Positions 1-5,147 of a DNA stretch of 5,147 bases are shown piece after piece. The notes beneath the pieces were generated by a model. The model did no database searches, was not told where the DNA came from, and was given only the letters and a program-made list of their open reading frames with translations. Source of the stretch: RGIG3009 sp045630285 (GTDB taxonomy: Bacteria; Bacillota; Clostridia; Oscillospirales; Acutalibacteraceae); NCBI GenBank assembly GCA_045630285.1, contig JAZQSX010000033.1:1-5147 (forward strand). The letters run 5' to 3'. A program made the translations under genes and the position numbers. Position 1 is the stretch's first letter, and every line of letters starts with the position of its first letter.

Positions 1-172
1 GTAAGCCATACTGTACATTGGCCAGCGGGTTTTCACGTTTTCTGCTCTTGCGCACCCCGGCGTCGGGTGCCTGTACGCCCGTATCCACAGCCTCGGCTGC
101 CGCTGCGCCGCCATCGCCACCGGCAGGTGCGCCGTCTGCGAAAAGCTGAAGATTGATCTTGTATTTATCCAT
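1..172 (-). CDS. Probable phage scaffold or head protein, N-terminal fragment
   Basis: The first 57 codons of a gene that runs off the low-coordinate edge. Translation begins MDKYKINLQLFADGAP, continues through a Gly/Ala-rich stretch (about residues 14-27), then a basic patch RKSRKR (41-46) and ENPLANVQYG. The xINLQLFA opening is one I associate with structural head proteins (scaffold, capsid or minor head) of Firmicutes phages. Its place directly after the portal gene favours scaffold or a related morphogenesis protein. I chose the ATG at 172 because AGAGGAGA lies five bases upstream and the KINLQLFA motif then sits at the usual N-terminal position. An in-frame ATG at 190 would add six residues (MSRGEN) but overlaps the Shine-Dalgarno and has none of its own. 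The reading frame is open further upstream, into the end of the portal gene, but without another ATG that I can find. The exact function is unproven; it could also be a protease-scaffold fusion or a capsid protein. Confidence 0.75.
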   Translation of the reverse strand, partial: MDKYKINLQLFADGAPAGGDGGAAAAEAVDTGVQAPDAGVRKSRKRENPLANVQYGL

Positions 173-184
173 GTTTTCTCCTCT
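173..184 (-). promoter_or_regulatory. Ribosome binding site that decides the start of the scaffold-like gene
   Basis: On the minus strand AGAGGAGA (184-177) is followed by AAAAC and the ATG at 172. GAGGAG to ATG spacing is six bases or less, which suits a Firmicutes ribosome. The competing ATG at 190 lies just before this site and has only CTCTCTT ahead of it, so 172 is preferred. Confidence 0.75.
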
Positions 185-212
185 GCTCATAAGAGAGCGA
201 TCCTTTAATGCT

Positions 213-250
213 ATGATATCAGATTTCTTTCCGGAATGTTGCCCCCCTGT
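213..250 (-). promoter_or_regulatory. Promoter-like repeated element, copy 2 (before scaffold-like gene)
   Basis: On the minus strand the block ACAGGGGGGCAACATT (250-235) is followed after 13 bases by TGATATCAT (221-213). The latter reads as an extended -10 (TG, one base, TATCAT; five of six matches to TATAAT). Eighteen bases upstream of the hexamer is GCAACA, a poor match to TTGACA, so if this is a promoter it may need an activator, with the six-G block as a candidate binding site. The start codon lies 40 bases past the -10. A near-identical block and TGATATC stand before terS at 4299-4261 in the same orientation, which is the main reason for calling it. Inference only; it could instead be a DNA-protein site unrelated to transcription. 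Confidence 0.45.
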
Positions 251-257
251 GGGTCGC

Positions 258-2225
258 TTATCCGGGCTGGCTTGCCATCTGGCTTTGCATGCGTGCCTTT
301 TCCATCTTCGCTGCTGCGCCGCCGGGGTCAGGGCTATCCATGGGTGCTCCTGCACTTGCATCTGCCGGCATCTGCATGCCCGCCTGTGCGCCGCCCATAA
401 CCGTGCCCGCAAGCCTTTCCGCCATTTCGGGATCATATCTCTGGGCCAGCTGCAGTGCAATCTGCTGCCACTGCGCCATCATCTGCATCATGGTGCCGTT
501 TTGCTGCACCTTCTGCATCAGTGCTTCCCTGCCGTCAAAGTCCATCATATCCAGCAGCATCAGCGACATGTCGGTCATTTGAGGATTGAATACGCCCAGA
601 TTGAATAAAGTGATCGCAAGCTCATTCTGCGCAGCTTTCGTATATGCAGTCTTCGTCTGTGCGCTTATCTTCACGTCAAACACCGGCAGTCTGAATCCCA
701 TATCCATTCCGCCCACCGGAGCCTGTGGCATCGGCTGCATGCCCGCATTGTCAAAGGACGTGTACTGCTCGTCGCCCATTTCGCCAACGATCCGGAACTG
801 CCTCGGCATATCGTAAAACTGCCGGATAAGCTCAATGATCTGGTTGATAATCCGCCCGAACGCTCTGTATGCGCTAAGCGTGCTTGCCCTCGACACCTTG
901 CCGCTGGCTTCCTGCAGCGCAGCAATGGCGCTTGCTGCCTGTGAGCTGGTCTGTCCTATGCCGTTGGAACTGTCGGTGTTTCCGCTGGTCTCCTTAAGCT
1001 CCGTGATCTTGTTGTTTACCACAGCAAGCGGCGTGCCGTTGAATGCAGGGGTCGTGATGGGAATGATGCTGTCTGCACCCAGATTGCCCGTCACATGCAC
1101 CAGCGGTTTAGAAAAATCCATGAACTCTTTTTCGTTCACACTGCCGTCACTGCGGATGAAGTACCTCGGCGTAGCGTTGATCAGGCTGTTTTTGACGATG
1201 GCCTGATCAATGATATCGATCTGCTCCTGTGCGTTTTTGCAAACGTCAACATATCCGAATCCACATGGGCTGCCCTCCACCGGGAACAGCGCATCCAGCA
1301 CGAACGGATACAGGCCATGATCGTAAAGCCCCCTCTGCGCAAGCTCCGGGTCATCCTCTGTGCAGTACAGCACATGGCTTCCGCAGAATTTGCAATAGTG
1401 CAAAATCTTCCTGCCGTTTTCGTGGGTGTGGTAATACCAATCCACAACGATGACCTTGTCCTCGTCGCTTATTCTGTCATCGTACATGTACTTGCGCACG
1501 CTGAACGCCTTGCCCGTCAGGTTTTCGTCCGCAAGCTCCGGGTACTGGGATTTCAGCACGTCGTTATCCACAAGCTCTATGTGGAATACCTGTTTGCTGT
1601 CCTGTATATCCCCAATGCCCGGTTCCCAGAAAAGGTGCAGAAGGTTTACCCGGCACAGCGATATATCGCCCAGTCCATTGTGCTTGGTCTTATCCCAGAA
1701 TATGCCGTAAGCGCCGGTGCCGCCTTTCAGCTTCTGCCACAGCACATCCGAATACACCTCGTCGAACTCGTTCTGCTCAAGCACGCAGGGAATGATGCTC
1801 GACAGCTTCTTTGCCGTCGGCTTGTCCCCCTCTTCCCTCGGCAGGATGTTTGCCTCCGGAATGCTCTGCACGCCGTCCGCATGTTTGGACACGATCACGT
1901 TGAACAGCCATGCGCTCGTCGTTTTCATATCGTTTGCTGCGCCCTGCTCCTGCATCCAGCCCCAATGACGGATTTTCCACCATTCCTCTACCTCGATCAG
2001 CCGGGATTCCAGATGTGCCTTGCCGCTTTTGTATTTGTTCAGGTCATCCATTGCCTTACTCAGGCGCTCTTTGGTCATGCGCTTGGGCTGCTCCCTCGGC
2101 GTGGGTATAAAGCCGATGGTCTCGTTTGCCTGCATTTTTTCGCCCGGCATCGCCTCGGCTTGATTGGCCATGCCCATCATGCGCATCCGCTCCATATCCT
2201 GCGGTATAGGCGGTCGTCTTTCCAT
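258..2225 (-). CDS. Phage portal protein, P22-like
   Basis: A 655-residue portal protein. Portals form the dodecameric ring at one capsid vertex through which the terminase motor pumps DNA and to which the tail attaches. Recognition rests on family-typical segments: WYYHTHENGRK near 263, the GLYDHGLYPFVLDALFPVEGSP region near 299-320, GFGYVDVCKNAQEQID near 322, RYFIRSDGSVNEKEF near 354, ELKETSGNTD near 409, SAIAALQEASGKVSR near 432, and RAFGRIINQIIELIRQFYD near 454. Length is close to other P22-type portals. The C-terminal 106 residues hold 18 methionines with many Gln and Ala, probably the helical barrel and a flexible tail. I chose ATG 2225 because a perfect AAGGAGG ends nine bases before it. 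ATG 2246 overlaps the terL stop (TAATG), lacks a Shine-Dalgarno, and would add seven residues. It follows terL directly in the packaging operon. The start is less certain than the product. Confidence 0.95.
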   Translation of the reverse strand: MERRPPIPQDMERMRMMGMANQAEAMPGEKMQANETIGFIPTPREQPKRMTKERLSKAMDDLNKYKSGKAHLESRLIEVEEWWKIRHWGWMQEQGAANDMKTTSAWLFNVIVSKHADGVQSIPEANILPREEGDKPTAKKLSSIIPCVLEQNEFDEVYSDVLWQKLKGGTGAYGIFWDKTKHNGLGDISLCRVNLLHLFWEPGIGDIQDSKQVFHIELVDNDVLKSQYPELADENLTGKAFSVRKYMYDDRISDEDKVIVVDWYYHTHENGRKILHYCKFCGSHVLYCTEDDPELAQRGLYDHGLYPFVLDALFPVEGSPCGFGYVDVCKNAQEQIDIIDQAIVKNSLINATPRYFIRSDGSVNEKEFMDFSKPLVHVTGNLGADSIIPITTPAFNGTPLAVVNNKITELKETSGNTDSSNGIGQTSSQAASAIAALQEASGKVSRASTLSAYRAFGRIINQIIELIRQFYDMPRQFRIVGEMGDEQYTSFDNAGMQPMPQAPVGGMDMGFRLPVFDVKISAQTKTAYTKAAQNELAITLFNLGVFNPQMTDMSLMLLDMMDFDGREALMQKVQQNGTMMQMMAQWQQIALQLAQRYDPEMAERLAGTVMGGAQAGMQMPADASAGAPMDSPDPGGAAAKMEKARMQSQMASQPG

Positions 2226-2234
2226 GCCTTTTGT

Positions 2235-2242
2235 CCTCCTTT
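2235..2242 (-). promoter_or_regulatory. Shine-Dalgarno that decides the portal start
   Basis: On the minus strand AAAGGAGG (2242-2235), then nine bases (ACAAAAGGC), then ATG at 2225. The site lies inside the reading frame that would start at ATG 2246. Translation could therefore in principle restart at the TAATG junction, but this strong site argues that most initiation is at 2225. Confidence 0.75.
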
Positions 2243-2245
2243 GCA

Positions 2246-3679
2246 TTATGTGTTGATCTTAATCTGGGTGGCAATGATTTCATCGTTACCGCCCAGCTGA
2301 TTAAGCGGGTCTCCCGTGTATACCACCTGCGGCTTTTTGCTTACCACAGGCTTGATTGGGCGTGACATGCACATGTACCGCCATTCGTCGGCAATGTGAT
2401 CCTCGCCGTCCGTGTCAAGGTCTTCCGGCTTGGTTTCCGAGTACATCAGCGCCGGGATTGTGCGAATGAATCCCTCGCAGCCCTCAAAGACGTACATCCT
2501 CGGATATCCGTTGTCATCGAATTGCAGCCGGTAATGACATTGCATCCATCCCGGTATGCGCTGATGATCGCCGGGCGTGAAAATCACGCCCTGCTTTCCC
2601 GCCTCCTCGGCAATGCTTATGCCATGGCTTGCATCCCATATTGCCGGGTCGGCAACGCCGTTGATGTCCCTGCCCTTAAGCCATGGATGCTCACGCTCTA
2701 TCCGTGCAATCTCCTTGAACTGTTTGTCCGGCGCCCATTTAACGCCCTCGTTGGGTTCTTTTGTGCAGCCGTACAGTTCAAGTATCCTGTATATCACGCC
2801 GTCATAGTCCACCGCCCACCATGCGCAGCTGAAGGGCTTGTTGTAGCCGAAGTCATAGCTTCTGCATATGGTCCATCCTGACGGGATATCAAATGGCTTG
2901 ATAACGTGCGTCCATCTGCGCTGATTCTTGAGATCCTCAATGGTGCATCCTTCTTCCGCTGCCTTTTCCGGGTCAGGCTCTATGCGGAAATCCTCAAAGA
3001 ACTGCCCCTCGAAGATGTCCCATCTGCCGTACAGCCACGCCTCTTTGAGCTTCGGTGGCAACGCTTCCAGCTGCTTGATGTAATCCGGCTGTTCCCGCAG
3101 CAGCGCTTTGTTGTCCGTCACAAGGCTTTGGATGAATGTATAGTCCTTCGGGTCTTCGCCGTTTTCATATCGCTTGTCGATGAAGATGCGCTTAATGTAT
3201 GCGTGCCCCTGTCCGCCGGGGTTCATGGTGTAATATATGCGCTTTGGAAAATCGTTCACGCCACGCAGACACGCAGTGATCTTCTTCATCCACATTTCTT
3301 GCAGCTGCGTCGCCTCGTCAAGGAATATCACGTCGTATTCTGCGCCCTGATACTGCTGCAAATCCTTGTCGTTGTTGCAATACCCGAATTTGATCGATGA
3401 TTTGTTGGAAAACCGGAATATCTTGTCGGTCTTGTTGTATCGTGCAATTCCGTGCAGCTTGTCGATCAGCGGCGTTATGTGGTTGTTCAAAAGCTCCGGG
3501 TATGTCCGTCGCACGATCAGAACCTTTATCCCCGGAAACCGAAGGCACATCAATATTGCCTTGGTCTGCACCGACCAGCTCTTTCCGCCGCCACGGGCAC
3601 CGCCAAATCCGATGTGCTTTGTCGATGCCAATAAAAAAAGCTTCTGTTTTTCGCTCGGCTCTCCAATGTTGAGTATCAT
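2246..3679 (-). CDS. terL: Terminase large subunit (packaging ATPase and nuclease)
   Basis: A 477-residue large terminase, the motor that translocates phage DNA into the prohead and cuts it. The N-terminal ATPase shows Walker A GGARGGGKS (26-34), Walker B DVIFLDEAT (116-124) with catalytic Glu122, and a coupling motif TMNPGG (151-156). A linker follows (about 200-230, including WLYGRWDIFEGQFFEDF), then an RNase H-like nuclease with likely metal-binding acidic residues Asp276 (SYDFGYNKPFS), Asp344 (GVADPAIWD) and Asp431 (HIADEWRY). All expected motifs are present and length is normal, so the protein looks intact. The start ATG at 3679 overlaps the terS stop as ATGA and has AAGGAG eight bases upstream, within terS, so translational coupling is likely. 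Its stop TAA overlaps a possible portal ATG. Functional partners are TerS and the portal. Identity is firm; whether it makes cohesive ends or headful cuts cannot be read here. Confidence 0.97.
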   Translation of the reverse strand: MILNIGEPSEKQKLFLLASTKHIGFGGARGGGKSWSVQTKAILMCLRFPGIKVLIVRRTYPELLNNHITPLIDKLHGIARYNKTDKIFRFSNKSSIKFGYCNNDKDLQQYQGAEYDVIFLDEATQLQEMWMKKITACLRGVNDFPKRIYYTMNPGGQGHAYIKRIFIDKRYENGEDPKDYTFIQSLVTDNKALLREQPDYIKQLEALPPKLKEAWLYGRWDIFEGQFFEDFRIEPDPEKAAEEGCTIEDLKNQRRWTHVIKPFDIPSGWTICRSYDFGYNKPFSCAWWAVDYDGVIYRILELYGCTKEPNEGVKWAPDKQFKEIARIEREHPWLKGRDINGVADPAIWDASHGISIAEEAGKQGVIFTPGDHQRIPGWMQCHYRLQFDDNGYPRMYVFEGCEGFIRTIPALMYSETKPEDLDTDGEDHIADEWRYMCMSRPIKPVVSKKPQVVYTGDPLNQLGGNDEIIATQIKINT

Positions 3680-4230
3680 TCTGCATACTCCTTTTTGTCA
3701 CCGAAGTCTATGCTGATGCTCTTGTCCACCTGCTCGTCCAGCTCTGCCTTTTTCTTGTCCATCTGCAGGCGCTCTGCTGCAATGCGCTGTGCTTCTCGCT
3801 CCTGCTGCGTGGGCATGCCGTGAAGGTTTCTGTGCACGAACGACAAATCTTTCAGCGCCCCCGTCAGGTCTTTTATCGCCTTGGTGTCAATCTTCTCAAA
3901 TATCTCTTCCTTGGCGGTATAATCGGTCATGATGATGTGCCTGTAGAATTGCTGCGCATCCTCAAACAGCTTGACTACCACGTCCTCCATCGAATCCGTC
4001 GCTTTGATCAGCTTCGACAGCCGCTCTGCCTCGTTTTCAATCTCGCCGTTGATGGCCTTTTCCGCCGCCTTTTCCCGGTATTCCCGGCGCAGCCTCGGCC
4101 ACTGCTCTTCTTTGCCACGCTTGGATATTACGCTCGGCTGTATCCGATGCCGCTTTGCCAGGGCTTTATAACTCATGTCGCCGGTCACATACTCAACCTT
4201 TATCCGGCTCCAGTCCTTTTCCCTCGCCAT
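3676..4230 (-). CDS. terS: Terminase small subunit (DNA-recognition subunit)
   Basis: A 184-residue protein directly ahead of terL. Residues about 12-45 (from EYVTGDMSYKALAKRHRI through SVISKRGKEEQW) fit a homeodomain-like helix-turn-helix, the usual N-terminal DNA-binding domain of Firmicutes phage small terminases. The middle (about 55-130) is charged and helical, likely the oligomerisation core. The C-terminal 50 residues (from PTQQEREAQRIAAERLQ on) are highly charged and probably contact TerL. In the family, a ring of these subunits binds the cos or pac site and presents DNA to TerL. The start ATG at 4230 is backed by AAGGAGG (4243-4237) six bases upstream. The stop overlaps the terL start by four bases, indicating an operon. 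A promoter-like element lies 30-70 bases upstream. The call rests on the HTH, size and position rather than on sharply conserved catalytic residues. Confidence 0.9.
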   Translation of the reverse strand: MAREKDWSRIKVEYVTGDMSYKALAKRHRIQPSVISKRGKEEQWPRLRREYREKAAEKAINGEIENEAERLSKLIKATDSMEDVVVKLFEDAQQFYRHIIMTDYTAKEEIFEKIDTKAIKDLTGALKDLSFVHRNLHGMPTQQEREAQRIAAERLQMDKKKAELDEQVDKSISIDFGDKKEYAE

Positions 4231-4260
4231 AAAACCCCTCCTTCCCGGCTTGTCGCATAA

Positions 4261-4299
4261 ACGATATCACATTCCGCACCGTAAATGCTGCCCCCCTGT
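4261..4299 (-). promoter_or_regulatory. Promoter-like repeated element, copy 1 (before terS)
   Basis: On the minus strand ACAGGGGGGCAGCATT (4299-4284) is followed after 14 bases by TGATATCGT (4269-4261), an extended -10-like word with a weaker hexamer (TATCGT) than copy 2. No convincing -35 is present. The -10-like word ends 30 bases before the terS ATG, leaving room for a short leader with the Shine-Dalgarno. It shares 15 of 16 bases of the G-rich block and all of TGATATC with the copy at 250-213. The G-rich block could be the target of a phage late activator. It might alternatively be part of the packaging recognition region, since it adjoins terS. Confidence 0.45.
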
Positions 4300-4333
4300 T
4301 GACGACGATGCCATCTCCCCTATTACCGCATGT

Positions 4334-4360
4334 GTGCGCACCCGTGCGTATAGCCCGCAC
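4334..4360. repeat. Inverted GTGCG/CGCAC repeats in the gap before terS
   Basis: The plus strand has the eight-base palindrome GTGCGCAC (4334-4341), then GTGCG (4344-4348) and CGCAC (4356-4360), which can pair around a seven-base loop. A further CGCAC is at 4275-4279. Such clustered symmetric words could bind a dimeric protein, for example TerS at a cos or pac site or a transcription regulator. No T-run follows the stem on either strand, so it is not a terminator. The words are only five bases long, so chance is possible. Confidence 0.35.
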
Positions 4361-4364
4361 CACG

Positions 4365-4393
4365 AAAAATAACCTGCCGTTTTATGCCAGGCT
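4365..4393 (-). terminator. Weak candidate intrinsic terminator after the HUH gene
   Basis: On the minus strand AGCCTG (4393-4388) can pair with CAGGTT (4376-4371), with one G-U pair, around an 11-base loop. It is followed at once by ATTTTT (4370-4365). It lies about 20 bases after the stop of the HUH protein gene, where a terminator separating replication and packaging transcripts would be expected. The stem is only six pairs and the loop is long, so efficiency would be low. Confidence 0.35.
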
Positions 4394-4412
4394 TTTGCTT
4401 CTATAGCTGTAT

Positions 4413-5147
4413 TCAATTTCGTTTCCGCATCCGGGCATATATGTATGCGCCCGCCACAAAATCGCTGTATTTAACCTCTACACGTTCGCAGCTGAATCCG
4501 GGATACAGCTTTTCGAATATCTCTCGCCCGTTGTGCTGCACGTCCTGTGCGATCATCGCAGCCCTGCGCCGTGATACCTTGCGGTTGGATACAGTTTCGC
4601 TGGGCTTGTCCAGATTTTTGCTGCTGCTCCACTTGCGCTTGCCTCGGCGCTGCTTAAGAAAATAGCTGCTCAAGCCCTCAAGGCCATTGAACCTTGTGTC
4701 TATCGGCTGCGCCTTTGAAAATCCATGCTGCCACAGATCATTGATGTCGTTGATCGTTATAAGGCCATCCATGCCGGAGAATACCATGTGATAGTGATAT
4801 CTGGGCGGCAGGGGATCGGGATCATCTTCACGGGGCAATCTGGTTGCCTCTACGACGTACATGTATTTAAATTTCTGTACATCCCCGCCCTTTTGCCTGA
4901 TTCGGGTTTTCAGTCTGCGGATGAAATTCTTTATTGCCTTTGTGGCCTCTTCGTCATCTGTCGGATATCCCGCATCTTCCAGCGCCTGTATGGTTTCCCT
5001 GCGGTTGATGAAGCCATGGTCAATGAATCCGTAATCGTATGTCGGATGCGCTACCCAGTCTCCGCTTCCGAAATTCTGCTCCATCAGTCGGCGAAACCGC
5101 TTCTCGGAATTTATTCTGTTCAGAATCTGCTGGCTCTTCCCCGCCTT
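4413..5147 (-). CDS. HUH-type rolling-circle replication-like protein, C-terminal part
   Basis: The last 244 residues of a protein whose start lies beyond the window. The frame is open to the edge, so the internal ATG at 5084 is not the true start. Visible features in order: RFRRLMEQNFGSGDW (about 17-31), an ATKAIKNFIRRLKTRIRQKG helix (about 69-87), KYMYVVEA (94-101), the HUH metal-binding motif RYHYHMVFSG with His118 and His120, DLWQHGFSKAQPIDT (137-151), then SSYFLKQRRGKRKW with candidate catalytic Tyr162 and Lys165, and SSSKNLDKP. This order matches the rolling-circle replication-associated (G2P/Rep-like) proteins found in Firmicutes phages and elements. Such proteins nick one strand and form a 5' phosphotyrosine link. 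The first motif, usually LTLTY, is replaced by VAHPTY, so activity is not assured. A 182-base gap with a possible terminator separates it from terS, suggesting separate transcription. It could serve phage replication or DNA processing before packaging. Confidence 0.8.
   Translation of the reverse strand, partial: KAGKSQQILNRINSEKRFRRLMEQNFGSGDWVAHPTYDYGFIDHGFINRRETIQALEDAGYPTDDEEATKAIKNFIRRLKTRIRQKGGDVQKFKYMYVVEATRLPREDDPDPLPPRYHYHMVFSGMDGLITINDINDLWQHGFSKAQPIDTRFNGLEGLSSYFLKQRRGKRKWSSSKNLDKPSETVSNRKVSRRRAAMIAQDVQHNGREIFEKLYPGFSCERVEVKYSDFVAGAYIYARMRKRN

Noticed and set aside
153..608. Plus-strand open frame over the portal C-terminus and the 173-257 gap
   Set aside because: The product is Cys/His-rich without family features, lies antisense to portal and the scaffold-like gene start, and lacks a ribosome site. 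Treated as a shadow.
1095..2300. A 401-codon open frame on the plus strand opposite the portal gene
   Set aside because: It is fully antisense to a clear portal gene, has no Shine-Dalgarno before its ATG, and its product (rich in His, Leu, Val, Arg, with no recognisable domain) looks like a mirror of the portal codons. Long antisense frames are expected where the true gene rarely uses codons whose complements are stops.
4319..4328. CCTATTACCG, resembling the TATTAC part of the geminivirus-type rolling-circle nick site
   Set aside because: Only six bases match, the site is not in a hairpin loop, and the neighbouring HUH protein belongs to a different Rep type, so this is likely chance.
4175..4372. 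Plus-strand 65-codon frame across the terS gap
   Set aside because: It overlaps the start of terS and the promoter-like element in antisense, and shows no Shine-Dalgarno or recognisable protein features.
1..5147. CRISPR array, tRNA, rRNA, insertion sequence or defence system
   Set aside because: No spaced direct repeats, no cloverleaf or rRNA-like stretches, no transposase, and no defence-type domains. Nearly all of the window is taken up by packaging and head genes.

Overview
The window is the packaging and head-assembly start of a tailed double-stranded DNA bacteriophage or prophage. All genes read on the minus strand, so transcription runs from high to low coordinates. The host is probably a Firmicute, most likely a gut Clostridia-type bacterium. 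This is inferred from strong AGGAGG-type Shine-Dalgarno sites, moderate-to-high GC content, the family flavour of the portal and terminase proteins, and a KINLQLFA-type N-terminus on the last gene. No integrase or repressor is visible, so whether the phage is temperate cannot be judged.

In transcription order: (1) 5147-4413, the C-terminal 244 residues of an HUH-type, rolling-circle replication-like protein whose start lies outside the window. (2) 4412-4231, a 182-base non-coding gap with a weak hairpin plus T-run at its upstream end, a cluster of GTGCG/CGCAC words, and a promoter-like element. (3) 4230-3676, the terminase small subunit. (4) 3679-2246, the terminase large subunit, overlapping terS by ATGA. 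(5) 2225-258, a P22-like portal protein, coupled to terL by TAATG or started 20 bases further on behind a perfect Shine-Dalgarno. (6) 257-173, an 85-base gap holding a second copy of the promoter-like element. (7) 172-1, the first 57 codons of a probable scaffold or other head protein.

The terminase small subunit should recognise the phage DNA. The large subunit cuts it and pumps it through the portal ring into a shell assembled with the help of the next protein. The HUH protein is a replication or DNA-nicking function placed just ahead of the packaging genes.

The observation most worth following is a repeated non-coding element: a 16-base block with six G residues (15/16 identical), followed 13 or 14 bases later by TGATATC. 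It occurs once before terS and once before the scaffold-like gene, in the same orientation and at similar distance from the start codons. It looks like a shared, possibly activator-dependent, late promoter. Apart from this and the HUH gene's position, the window is a conventional phage packaging module.
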